From contig JAYJMM010000100.1 in assembly GCA_037349105.1 (NCBI GenBank), forward strand, positions 496,001 to 560,000: a stretch of 64,000 nt of DNA. The letters run 5' to 3'. Shown here in pieces: positions 27,701 through 37,045 of this stretch; the stretch's first letter is position 1; the number at the start of each line of letters is the position of its first letter. The notes beneath the pieces were generated by a model. That model had not been told where the DNA came from, did not search any database, and saw only the letters and a program-made list of their open reading frames with translations. A program made the translations under genes and the position numbers. Source of the stretch: Limnomonas spitsbergensis (lineage: Eukaryota; Chlorophyta; Chlorophyceae; Chlamydomonadales).

Positions 27701-30700
27701 TCAGACTTACGCCTGCCCCATTGCGGGGGCTGTTTCCGAAGGCGGTTTAGCCACCCTTGTATTCTGGAGCACATAGTCATTCCTTTCTTTAAAAGCAACC
27801 CCTTCTGCTTCGGCGGAGGAGGAATCTTTTTTTCTAGGAGAGTTTAGCCGCACCACCAGCACAGACCTGCCATGATGTGAAGGCGTAGAACGGTGTCTGA
27901 GAGCTGTGACCCGGGGGCGGCTTTGCGCCCTTTCCGAGCAGCCCGGAGGATGTGCGATATTCGTACAGCTGCAGCTGGAGGCGGCCTGTGGGGGGGAAGT
28001 CGGATGGGGCAGTGAATTTGCTGAAAAGTGTTTGCATTCCAGCGGGGTACATCACATTTCGTTCATGGGACAGGTGCCCCAAAACCGGTTTGGCTGGAAA
28101 ATCAACTTGAGCAGCCAGCAGGACAGCAGTCACCTCCCCCCCAGGGCAAGCAACCAACACACACACACCACAGACGAATGGCGTGGGAATGAGCCCCATA
28201 GTGTGGATGATGAGCCTTATTCACATGACATGACATGGGTGCAAAGGAGACAGGTTGAGCACTGCCTACAAAATGAATGAGATGTGCGAGAGTGTTGAAG
28301 TAAATGTATGGAAGTCTGTAATGGTTGGGGAAGGTGCGGTACATTTACAGCCGTAGCTGGAGGTGATGCGGGGGTGGGAGATCAGGTGGCAGAGGTGGTG
28401 AAAGGAACCCTTAGGGTTTAGGGTATAGGGTTAAGTTCAAATCCTTAACCCTCAGCCCCGAACCCTAAACCTTCTGATGCCTGAAACACAAGGCCCCTTG
28501 CCAATAAGAATCATATCGACCTTCTTCAAGTACCTGAGCAAATAATGAAACAGTGCTTACCAAGGAGGGGCCTGCCGCCGGGCCCTGCCAGCTTCAAGAA
28601 GCCCCAGGCAATACGGTGAACTCCGCCATCGTACTGCTTCACATGCTTCTCGTGCCGCCGGTAGCTGATAGCCTGCTGCAGAACCTGCAGAAGACATGGT
28701 TCATCAGGGGCGCATTGTAAAAAAATCAAGAAACCTCACACGGGGCTAGGGAAAACCAACCATTATTTTTGGGTGCTTCAGCTAGTCAGCTTCAACCCGG
28801 CCTGCAGCCACCAGGGCTTACGGTTCAGGGTTCAGAACCCTACATCTAGGGTTAAGGGTATATGGTCTAGGGTGAAGGGTTTAGGGTATAGGTTTCAAAG
28901 CCTACCTTAAGGATGATGAGGGTGTCCAGGGTTCACGAGTAAGCGTTTAGGGTATAGGGTGTAGGGTTTAGGGTGTAGGTATAGGGTATCTGATATAGGG
29001 TGTAGGGTTTAGGGTGTAGGGTTCAAAGCCTACCTTGAGGATGATGAGGGCATCCAGGGTTCACAGGTAAGGGTTCAGGGTTTAGGGTGTGGGGTGTAGG
29101 GTTCAGGGCCTATGGCCTGGGCATGATGAGGGCATCCAGGGCTAATGGGTTTGGGTTTAGGGTTGAAGGTTTAGGGTTTTCAATTCAAAGCCTACCTCGA
29201 GGATGATGAGGGCATCGAGGGCCACCAAGCGCTCCAGAGCCTCGTCGATCAGGAGGGGCTCTTCCCACCTGGATAAAAGAAAGGGGGCATGATCGTATGA
29301 TTAAAGGTAAACGAAGGGACAGGATTCGTGAAGAGTTAGGGACAAGGGTTTTTGGTAACGGGGTAAGGGGTTACAGCTTAGAGGGGGTATGGGGTAAAGT
29401 TCAGGAATCGGGGGTTAGGGGTTTGGGTAAAGGGGGTGGGGTTAGGGTTAAGAGGTCAAAGATTGGGGGTGGGGTTCAGAGGAAAGCTGTCATTAGTTTA
29501 AGGAAGCTGTGGAGGAAGGAAAAAGAACTGAAGGCTGAGTTGTTCCTCTTTATTTCCCAACTCCAAAGTGTGGTCAGCGAGGGCATACCTATCAGGAGCG
29601 GGGACCATGCGCACTCAGCGCATTCAAACACAAACATTATAGGCCAACATGTCAAATTTCCTGTTCCTGCTTGCCTTTTCTAAGCTATCAACAAGACAAA
29701 ATGCGTACCGGGCCAGTTTTTCTGTGTTTGCGTCTCAGGTTTTGTAGGGCTGGGCGGCCAGCCTCACACTTTGTTTAGTCCAAGCAAAAATGTCTATCAG
29801 GACCACGAACTACGCTGCTTGCTTCAAGTTGTACAGCCAGCTCCATCCCCCTCGAGCTTCCCAAGCCTGCTAGATTTTCGAGATCTGCGTAGAAATGTTA
29901 GGAGTATATCCTCACTCCCATCCTCATCCTCTGGCCTTCTTGCACTGCTAGTACCTAAACCATAACCCTAACAGTAACCCTCACTCCCATCCTCATCCTC
30001 TGGCCTTCTTGCATTGCTAGTACCTAAATCATAACCCTAACAGTAACCCTCACTCCCATCCTCATCCTCTGGCCTTCTTGCACTGCTAGTACCTAAACCA
30101 TAACCCTAACAGTAACCCTCACTCCCATCTTCATCCTCTGGCCTTCTTGCACTGCTAGTACCTAAACCATAAGCCTAACAGTAACCCTCACTCCCATCCT
30201 CATCCTCTGGCCTTCTTGCACTGCTAGTACCTAAATCATAACCCTAACAGTAACCCTCACTCCCATCCTCATCCTCTGGCCTTCTTGCACTGCTAGTACC
30301 TAAACCATAACCCTAACAGTAACCCTCACTCCCATCCTCATCCTCTGGCCTTCTTGCACTGCTAGTACCTAAACCATAACCCTAACAGCAACCCTCACTC
30401 CCATCCTCATCCTCTGGCCTTCTTGCACTGCTAGTACCTAAACCATAACCCTAACAGTAACCCTCACTCCCATCTTCATCCTCTGGCCTTCTTGCACTGC
30501 TAGTACCTAAACCATAACCCTAACAGTAACCCTCACTCCCATCCTCATCCTCTGGCCTTCTTGCACTGCTAGTACCTACACCATAACCCTAACAGTAACC
30601 CTCACTCCCATCCTCATCCTCTGGCCTTCTTGCACTGCTAGTACCTAAACCATAACCCTAACCCTAACAGTAACCCGAACCCTCACCCCCGTCCTCATCC

Positions 30701-33700
30701 TCTGGCCTTCTTGCACTGCTAGTACTTAAACCCTAAACCTAACAGTGCCCGAACCCTCACCCCGTCCTCATCTGCCGGCCTTCTTGCACTGCTAGCACCC
30801 AGCCCAGTGCGATAGTCACACATCAAATTTCCATACATCACTCTCAGTTTCAATTGATATCGATGTTTTAAAGGTCTCAGCTCACCTCCCTGCGTTCTTG
30901 ATGTCCTGCCGAGTCAGCAAGTCGTACGGCGACGTCTGGATGGGCGGTATATACTCCTGCGAGGCGACCGGCCGGAGTGATACGGCGTTCACACTAAGCA
31001 GCAACAGCAGGTTCGGTACGGAGCGCAAGTATATGGATTATTAACGCGGTGTAATTACTCCTGGCAAGGTGGTGATGTGACGTCCACACTTATCAAATAT
31101 GCTAAATGGCATTCCGGTAGTGTGAACTAACTGAAATAAGATATGTGCTTAGTGAGTTACTGCATTCATACAACAATAATTGCCATGGGACCAGTGCTGT
31201 TGAATTGTGCCATAATTATTGTGCCATCAGAAATTGTGTAAGGAATAGTGATCCCTTCCTGGTAAAAGTAGCTGAATTTGCCATGAAATCTCGGTGACAG
31301 GAACTCAGCTACGAAATTCAGCTACAGTAAGGACGATTATTGGTACAGCACTGCTTGGGATCCTGAATCCTGGCATCCCAGTGTCAGATTTACAAACTGT
31401 TTCATTTAGAAGAGTGTAGTTCAGAAGAGTGTAGTTCATAAGACTGTAGTCTAGAAGAGTGTAATTTAGAAGAGTCGAGGTCAGAAGAGTGTCGCTCAGA
31501 AAAGTGTAGTTCGGAAGAGTGTAGTCTAGAAGAGCGTCATGTATAAGAGTGCAGTCCAGAAAAGTGTAGTTCAGAAGAGTGTAGTTTATAAGAGTGTAGG
31601 TTACCTGTATTGCAGGCGTCGGCAGCTCCTGGGTGTTGTTGATGGTGATCTGATGGGGCCTGCCAGGGAACTCCAGCAGCTGAAGGGGTGAAGGGCATAG
31701 GTGGAGTCAGGGCCAAGAGTGGGGTCAGGGCCAGGAGTGGGGTCAGGGCCAGGAGTGGGGTCAGGGCCAGGATTGGGGGCAAGGAGATATAGCAGAGGAA
31801 GGGGTGAAGGGGGCAAGGAAGAGTTCAGGGCCAGGAGTGGGGGCAAGGCGACATAGCAGAGGAAGGGGTGAATGGGCAAGGGAGAGTTCAGGGCCAGGAG
31901 TAGTGTCAGATAGCTAAAGCAGCGGAGGGGGTGATGGGTGGGGTCAGGGCCAGGAGTGGTGTCAGAGAGCTAAAGCAACTAAAGGGGTGAAGAACTGAAG
32001 GGCAAGGATGAGGTCAGGAGGTGCGGTAGATGTGGTTTGGGGAGAAGAGCCAGGGGGGAGGCCGGAGAAAAAACATGGTCAGGGTCAGGAGGAGGGGCAG
32101 TGTCACGTGTCAGCTCAAACCCGATCTACCTCATGAAGCACAGGTGGGGGGAGCTGGGGTAGCGGCCATGGAACATTAAGTTCAGCCCCCAACACAGCAT
32201 TGGAAGAATAAAGGAAGAATAATGGAAGAATAATAAAAGAATAAAGAAAAATAAAGGCTGAATAAAGGAAGAATAAAGGCTGAATAAAGGAAGAATAAAG
32301 GAAGAATAATAAAAGAATACAGAAAATAAAGGAAGAATAAAGGAAGAATAAAGGGGGGGGGGGGGGAATCCCCACTTGGGGAGCGTGAGAGTCAAAGGAA
32401 CAGCGCAGCATGGGCCAAAGCCATGTGCGCGCCGTTACCGTCCCGAGATTGCACTCAAATAAATAAATATGTACGCAAAAAGTGTGTGGATTAAGGAAGC
32501 CGCCCATTCTTTGCTCACATATGCCTGTGACATGGGGTCCAGCTCCATTCCAGGTATGGCCAGGTTGCGCATGTAGCTCCCAGTGGCTGGATCCAGCACA
32601 TGCACTCGAACCACAGGGTTTGTCAGCAGGTCATCGTTCTGCACCGTCAGCAGCAGTACAGATACAGCAACAGCGTGCAGTACAGGTTCAGCAGCAGTAC
32701 ATGTTTGTTAGCAGCAGTACATGCACTCAGACCAGGGTGCGCAGGTAGCTCCCGGTCCGCCTGTCCCCAAGGGCCAGTAATGATATGTGGGGTGTGCGAT
32801 AGGTCCCTGCTCATGTCAGGCAGACACATCATGTGTGTGTGTGGTGGTGTGTGTGGGGGGGGGCTGGGGTGTGTGTGGGGTGGGGGGGCAAAATAGTGTG
32901 AAGTCTGAGAAATCGAAATCTATGTTTTAAACTACCGCTTACGGTATAGTATCTACATTCTGTAATATCTGCAGCCGTCCGCTCACCCAGAGGAGGAAGG
33001 GGGAGCGGGGCCAGCCAGGGGGGGGAGGGGGGCAAGGAGGAAGGGGGAGCGGGGCCAGCCAGGGGGGGAGGGAGGCAAGGAGGAAGGGAAAGGAAGCGTG
33101 TAAAACCTGCAGCTGTCCTCTCACCCTGAAGGCGTCGGACTTGTTGACGGTGATGGAAAGGACGTTCGGCGGAAAAGGCTTTGTGTAGAAGGGGCCATAC
33201 ACCGAGGGGGCTTCGTCTGGATAAGGGCCCTCCAGCATCTCCTGACCGTTGACGTCAAGCCTGGAGTAGGAGCAGGGTTCAGGAGGGAAAGGCGTTGGTC
33301 TGGGGGAGGGGCCTTCTAGTATCCCTTGGTCGTTGAGGTCAAGATTTGCAGCCTGGAGTAGGAGCAGGGTGCATGAAGGGAAGGGGTTGGTCTGGGGGAG
33401 GGGGGCCCTCCAGCAGCTCCTGGCCATGGTTGTCAAGATTTGCAGCCTGGAGTAGGAGCAGGGTGCATGAAGGGAAGGGGTTGGTCTGGGGGAGGGGGGC
33501 CCTCCAGCATCTCCTGGCCATGGTTGTCAAGATTTGCAGCCTGGAGTAGGAGCAGGGTGCATGAAGGGAAGGGGTTGGTCTGGGGGAGGGGGGCCCTCCA
33601 GCATCTCCTGGCCATGGTTGTCAAGATTTGCAGCCTGGAGTAGGAGCAGGGTGCATGAAGGGAAGGGGTTGGTCTGGGGAAGGGGGCCCTCCAGCATCTC

Positions 33701-36294
33701 CTGGCCATGGTTGTCAAGATTTGCAGCCTGGAGTAGGAGCAGGGTGCATGAATTAAAGGGGCTCACTTAAGGGACGTGATAGAAATGTGGTAAAGCTGCA
33801 GGAAATAAAAGGGCCACACACAATGGGACCTCCAGTTGGGGGAGGATCCTTCAGCATCCCTTTGTCGTTGATGTCAAGGTTTTGCAGCCTGGAGCATGAA
33901 CAGGGTATATAGAATGAAAGGGGGCAACGTAAGGGTTGTGATGAAATGCAGTCAAGCTGTGAGGGGGAAAAGGGACGGTCGCAGAGAGATCTCCATTCGG
34001 GGAAGGGCCCTCCAGCATCTCCCGACCATGTTTGTCAAGGTTTTGCAGCCTGGAGCAGGAGCAGGGTGCCATTGAGACGGGTTTGTCGGAAGGGGTGTGA
34101 TATAAATGCATTCACATTGTAAGGGACAGAGAGGGTTGCACACAGAGTCACAGAGAGACCTCCATCCGGGGAAGGGCCCTCCAGCATGTCCTGGCCATGG
34201 TTGTCAAGGTTTAGCAGCCTGGAGCAGGAGCAGGGTGCAAAAAGGAAAGGGTTTGGGCGGAACGGTTCGACATGTTGTGAGGGGATTTTGACTCAAGCTG
34301 CACTGCCAGTAGGAAATCTTGTGCAAGATGTCTAAGTGGCATTGCAGCTCGTGCCAAAGCCCTGTCAACAATGTAAATGATTCTGCTTTTTAAATGCATC
34401 CAATTTGCCAGGGAAGAAAGGGGCCGCACACAGCGTGTCCTTCATCTGGAGGCGGGCCCTCCAGCATCTACTGGCCATGGACAATATGGTGGTGTTAAGT
34501 AATGTGTTAAATAATAATAACACCGGTTTTATGTTAAATAATGTTAATAATATGTTTAATAATATGCTTCACAATAATGATAATGATGTCTAATAATATG
34601 GTGGTGTTCAAGGCATTCGATATGCACTGGATGTCAAGGCTTTGGAGCAGGGTCCTGAAACGGGCAGGGGGGTGGATTGAAGGTACAGCAGTACGTTGAT
34701 AGAGATACAGCCTTGTTGACGGTCACGGCGCGGATGTGGCTTCGGCCCAGGCTGCGCTGTTTCCTTATCTCTCACGCCTCCCACGGGGCGTAGCTTTCTT
34801 TCTCTCTTTCTACAGCCTTTCTGAGGTAAGGGGGTGATCCTAGGGCAAAGAGAAGCTCAAAGCAGCGATGGAAACAGAAACAGATCTCTGGTACGGCTCA
34901 CAAAACAACTGAGTGGCGCCTATCATACAATGCACATGAACGGTGAGCCCTCAGGCGCCGCCATGCTGACAGAGGAGAGGCGTGGGAAGTGGTGAGCAGC
35001 ATCACTTCTGAAACCTTGGTTCAAGGTCACTGCAAAACAGACCAGCACAATTACTGATGAAAGCCTTGACTGGGTTCTCTCGAGCATATAACTAGGGATC
35101 AGCGGCCTTATCGGTTCAAACTGTTTAGAAACTGGTATAACGCACACAACAGTCCCGCCCGCCAGCTCACCCCAGCCGGTCCGCATGTGCTTCGTACCTT
35201 CCCGGGTAGCCCGCTCCGTAACCATCTTGAGCTGCTCCGTAACCACCTGGAGCCGTGAGGTAAGCAGGCGGCGTGTAGCCACCGCCTTGCTGCTGGGTTC
35301 GGGGCTCTGGCGGCGCGGCGAGCACGTTGACCCCCGCAGGTTTCAGGTGACCAATCATGCCACCAGCGCCCATCGGAGCTCCGTTGCTGTTGTTGTTGTT
35401 GTTGTTGATCAAGTTGATGTTGCTGTTGTTTCCCCAATATCCATCCTGAATGGAGTCTCCAGTCTGCTGCTGCGGCAGGCTGTTGCTCCATCCTGCTCCA
35501 CCAGGCGGCAACATCTGCTGTTGTTGCTGCAACAACAACTGCTGTTGTTGCTGCTGCAGCTGTTGCTGAATCAAGTTCTGCTGCTGTTGTGGCTGCTGCT
35601 GCTGCTGCAGTTGCTGCGGCCACTGTTGCTGTTGCGGCACCTGCTGCTGCTGTTGCTGCTGCCCCTCAGACGTAACCAGCTCATTTTGGTCTAGCAGCAG
35701 CTGCTGCTGCTGCTGCTGTTGCTGCTGGTGAGGCTGAAGCTCAGGTACCCACTGTTGTTGCTGCTGCTGCTGCTGCTGAAGAGGCCACTGCTGGACTGGC
35801 ATGAATTGCTGCTGTTGTTCATGCTGTAGTTGTTGCATTACAGTCTGGTTCTGATAGGGCTGTTGCTGCTGATGTTGCATGGTAGACTGACCCTGATAGG
35901 GTGGCTGCTGTTGCATGGTAGACTGACCCTGATATGGATGCGGTAGTTGCATGGGAGACTGACCCTGATAGGGATGTTGTTGCTGCATGGGCGACTGACC
36001 CTGATAGGGCTGCTGACCTGGGAAGCCGGGCTGCAGGAAGTTGCCTGAGGCCTCCTGGTACTGTGTTGCCGCACCTGAACTGGCAGAAGGCCCCGACCAC
36101 TGAGCCGCGCCGATGCCCTGAGCGTATTCGGAGGGTTGGAAGGCTTGCGTGGTCTGCTGGGGCGAGGTAGCGCCCATCTCCTGCTGGAATCGCTGTTGCA
36201 GGGACGCCCTTCGCTGAGGGTCATAGTCCATGTTAGCGCCGAACTGTGCCGGATACGGCTGTTGTTGCTGCTGCGGCGGCTGCTGCTGATACAT
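12723..36294 (-). CDS. AHI1: AHI1/Jouberin-like C2-WD40 protein (complete)
   Basis: Exons in order: 36294-35171, 33260-33125, 32638-32519, 31679-31605, 30956-30886, 29268-29196, 28684-28561, 27985-27867, 26752-26569, 25526-25375, 24502-24321, 23549-23477, 22830-22744, 21948-21394, 20836-20668, 20005-19856, 18878-18757, 18043-17927, 17421-17325, 17117-17011, 16914-16817, 16416-16275, 13742-12723. They sum to exactly 1,699 codons with consistent phases. Residues 1-375 are Gln-rich. About 405-620 resemble the AHI1 C2-like region ([55 protein letters not shown]). About 740-1160 hold WD40 repeats ([66 protein letters not shown]). The C-terminus is Pro/Ala/Gly-rich with 13-residue repeats. In animals AHI1 acts at the ciliary transition zone, so a flagellar-base role is inferred. 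The SH3 domain of the human protein is not seen. ATG at 36294 is the first in frame. Confidence 0.9.
12885..13235 (-). repeat. Coding 39-bp repeats in the AHI1-like last exon
   Basis: About nine copies of a 13-residue unit ([13 protein letters not shown] and variants) are translated in the C-terminal exon. The reading frame is kept throughout, unlike the intronic arrays. Confidence 0.9.
13745..15855. repeat. 23-24-bp satellite with TGAGTCA core and about 551-bp higher-order repeat
   Basis: About 88 units of the form GGACAAGACTATGAGTCAGG plus G run fill the last AHI1-like intron right up to the acceptor at 13743. Rare variants recur at a fixed spacing: the AAGACTTT unit at about 13940, 14492 and 15043, and the TATGCGTCAGG and TATTGAGTC units likewise. 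This shows a block of about 23 units copied roughly three times. Confidence 0.93.
17118..17260. repeat. 22-bp tandem repeat next to the acceptor at 17117
   Basis: Six to seven units of AACGCAAGCGGTATTTGTAA. In the sense direction each unit ends with GCGTTAG, the sequence that forms the real acceptor of exon 17117-17011, so the intron side of the junction has been multiplied. Confidence 0.88.
17240..17313. repeat. About 75-bp dispersed repeat shared with 11941-12015
   Basis: Both contain AGTACATGTAACT, CACAGTCACACTGCTCTAGC, ATGTCGAACATGTC and ATGGCGTTACATCTC. The 12015 copy leads straight into a family D element. Confidence 0.85.
18050..18352. repeat. 9-bp GATGAGGGG minisatellite
   Basis: About 33 units with AATGAGG, GGTGAGG and AGATGAGG variants in the intron upstream of exon 18043-17927. 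It is open in several frames only because the unit is a multiple of three. Confidence 0.93.
18600..18756. repeat. CATTCTTCC 9-bp repeat directly after exon 18878-18757
   Basis: In the sense direction this is GGAAGAATG repeated, starting just past the donor GTGGGT at 18756-18751. The exon's last codons (AATGACAGGAAGAAAAAG) share the AATGA-GGAAGAA theme, so the array may derive from the exon edge. Confidence 0.85.
19010..19503. repeat. 20-bp tandem repeat (AGATCAGCACACCACA core)
   Basis: About 24 units alternating CATCAC and CAGCAC variants within an AHI1-like intron. Confidence 0.93.
20030..20470. repeat. GAATGGAGGGTGTGTGTG-type tandem repeat
   Basis: Irregular units of about 17-20 bp in an AHI1-like intron, beginning about 25 bp upstream of the exon at 20005. 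The long minus-strand HTHPIHS-rich frames here are not genes. Confidence 0.9.
21080..21375. repeat. GGAGGAAGCTAG tandem repeat
   Basis: About two dozen 11-12-bp units with variants lie in the intron, ending about 20 bp from the donor of exon 21948-21394. Confidence 0.9.
21949..22125 (-). repeat. Copies of the AHI1-like exon 21948-21394 5' edge
   Basis: The exon start with its FHPNQKS codons and acceptor (plus strand CTTCTGGTTGGGATGGAACT, then GAGTATGCAT) is repeated about four times in the adjoining intron (TTGGGATGGCTCTTC, GGGATGGAACTGAGCATGCA and others), with ATGAGGCATGGG spacers. Confidence 0.85.
23060..23470. repeat. About 115-bp tandem repeat, 3.5 units, with TTCAGCTACA motifs
   Basis: Units share CTTCACCAGCCCGCTGCTGC, CTCCTTGCTTCAGCTACAG and CGGCAACCGCTCGTCTGGAG. 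They lie in the intron directly downstream of exon 23549-23477. The same TTCAGCTACA motif clusters at 63655-63840 and near 3580. Confidence 0.85.
24640..25000 (-). repeat. Two decayed copies of the AHI1-like exon 24502-24321 5' half
   Basis: The plus strand keeps GAGTGGGAGA, GGCTGTGGAGGGCA, TGGACCACTGCATTGGGTGC and the acceptor CCTGCA at about 24645-24730. A further copy is at about 24903-24995 and a fragment of the acceptor region at about 25056-25080. TTTAGGG-rich sequence separates the copies. Confidence 0.88.
25560..25665 (-). repeat. Decayed copies of the AHI1-like exon 25526-25375 5' edge
   Basis: The real junction has CAACAGGGACTCTAGGGGCA, then CGCTGCCTGCA. Near-copies occur at about 25621-25655 (CAACAATCACTCCAGGGGCA) and, more partially, at 25560-25620, in the intron upstream of that exon. 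Confidence 0.75.
25725..25822. repeat. 17-bp tandem repeat AAACCGGCTCGGCCTAC
   Basis: Six nearly perfect units in the intron upstream of exon 25526-25375. Confidence 0.95.
26755..27010 (-). repeat. Two decayed copies of the AHI1-like exon 26752-26569 5' half
   Basis: The blocks GCCGCCTCAGTCACCGTCAG and AGTACTTGTCCACCAAACCG, then CCCGACAGCA, at about 26800-26895 match the exon with about 80 percent identity by eye. A second copy is at about 26940-27005. Both keep an acceptor-like end. Confidence 0.88.
28130..28260. mobile_element. Dispersed element family C
   Basis: Shared block: GGGCAAGCAACCAACACACA, GTGGGAATGAGCCCCATAGT, ATGACATGGGTGCAAA. A second copy lies at about 50480-50585 and a weaker one at about 54105-54180. 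Class unknown. Confidence 0.65.
28335..28400 (-). repeat. Decayed copy of the AHI1-like exon 27985-27867 5' edge
   Basis: GTACATTTACAGCCGTAGCT, then GGAGGTGATG, parallels GTACAGCTGCAGCTGGAGGC in the exon; the following intron part (GTGGGAGATCAGGTGGCAGA) also matches. Confidence 0.65.
28885..29160 (-). repeat. Three decayed copies of the AHI1-like exon 29268-29196 3' edge
   Basis: The real exon end, plus strand GCCTACCTCGAGGATGATGA, then GGGCATCGAGG, recurs at about 28903-28940, 29029-29070 and 29110-29150, each with TTTAGGG-like spacer. The first two keep the donor complement CTACCT. Confidence 0.9.
29905..30800. repeat. About 69-bp tandem repeat, about 12 units
   Basis: Units contain CTCATCCTCTGGCCTTCTTG, CACTGCTAGTACCTAAACC and ATAACCCTAACAGTAACC. 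They fill most of the intron between exons 30956-30886 and 29268-29196. The telomere-like CCCTAA core is part of the unit. Confidence 0.95.
31395..31605. repeat. About 15-bp tandem repeat (AGAAGAGTGTAGTTC)
   Basis: About 14 degenerate units run up to the donor of exon 31679-31605. Confidence 0.88.
31685..31970. repeat. GGGCCAGGAGTGGGGTCA tandem repeat
   Basis: About 18-bp units nested in larger duplicated blocks with GAAGGGGTGAAGGGC; intronic, upstream of exon 31679-31605. Confidence 0.85.
32205..32360. repeat. GAAGAATAAAG A-rich repeat and poly-G run
   Basis: Units of GGAAGAATAA type followed by a run of about 14 G. It abuts a family B dispersed element at about 32370-32452 and may be its expanded tail. 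Confidence 0.85.
33261..34690 (-). repeat. Tandem array of the AHI1-like exon 33260-33125 5' edge (about 10 copies)
   Basis: The exon start in sense is acceptor ACTCCAG, then [12 protein letters not shown] codons. The plus-strand blocks GGGCCCTCCAGCATCTCCTG and CAGCCTGGAGTAGGAGCAGG repeat with a 94-bp period from 33261 to 33770, nearly identical, then in increasingly decayed, longer units near 33850, 34010, 34185, 34450 and 34620. Every unit has an acceptor and about 40 bp of exon-like sequence. The array fills intron 1. Confidence 0.92.
34713..34812 (+). mobile_element. Dispersed element family B (SINE-like)
   Basis: Core: ACGGCGCGGATGTGGCTTCG, GCCCAGGCTGCGCTGTTTCC, CTCACGCC, GGGCGTAGCTTTC, then a TTTC/TTTA-rich tail. 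Further plus copies: 44024-44115, 56110-56200, 43385-43462 (decayed), 62412-62485 (partial). Minus copies: 61060-61150, 61570-61650, 63005-63110, 32370-32452. The constant about 80-bp body and one-sided pyrimidine-rich tail suggest a SINE; no pol III boxes could be assigned firmly. Confidence 0.7.
35395..35880 (-). repeat. CAG/CAA trinucleotide-rich coding stretch (poly-Q)
   Basis: The first AHI1-like exon carries runs of Gln codons and a run of Asn codons (about 35393-35440), plus [13 protein letters not shown] repeats of about 13 residues at about 35860-36020. CAG and CAA are mixed. Confidence 0.92.
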
Positions 36295-37045
36295 GGCAGA
36301 GGGAGCTTCGCCGTGTTGAACCTTGCGTCAGCGATTTGTGTCAATGGTGGGCCACGTTGTGAAACCTCCCGAGAGGTGTCGACAAATGCGGAAACGATTA
36401 AAAGATAAATGAGCAGTGAGCAGTATTAGTACTATCGCTAAGACATCGAGCAACTGCATGTGCGCTGCGGTTGCTTGCCTCTAAGACGACCAGCCACACT
36501 TCAACACTTTTCACTGATGTGCAACGCCCACCACACACGCACACGATCGGGATGAAGCGTATGGTCGGGCCGCGTTTACAGCTCAACCCAGCAATGCGCG
36601 CATACACATACTTGCTCGCAGATTGGACGCGGTTGACATGCATGTACGGATCGAATCGCATGTCTGAGCCTTCATGCAGCAGCTGCACAGGTCGCGCCAA
36701 GCCGCGACGCTCCTCCAACGTTCCTTCTCTCCGCAACCCGCCCATGCGCCTGGCCGCCCTAGGCGATCCCAGCTCCTGTCGCTCCGAATAGAGGCCGCTT
36801 ACACCACCCAACCCAGTGCGACCAAGCATTACCTCTTCACACGACATACGAGCGGCAAAGGAGCGTCCGACACGATCCGCGCCCCTCCGACCTGTCCCCG
36901 CATGGCCCCTTCGGCCGACGAGGGACGTGGCCCAGACCAAACCCATGCGCTGCCTGCTGATGCCAAGAGCACCCACAGAGGTCTTCAAGTTCGACATTCA
37001 CAGCCACATCATGAAGCAGGCATCATCAGCAGCAACAGAAGCAGC
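36295..37045. promoter_or_regulatory. Divergent promoter interval (AHI1-like / J1-crystallin-like)
   Basis: The two genes are transcribed away from each other with 751 bp between inferred start codons, or only 379 bp if the J1-like gene starts at the in-frame ATG at 36674. It is the only stretch between genes here that is free of tandem repeats. No TATA box stands out. Confidence 0.55.

Noticed and set aside
30957..30993. Longer form of AHI1-like exon 30956-30886 starting at 30993
   Set aside because: It needs a different phase in exon 31679-31605; the acceptor at 30957 keeps all phases and fits the family better.
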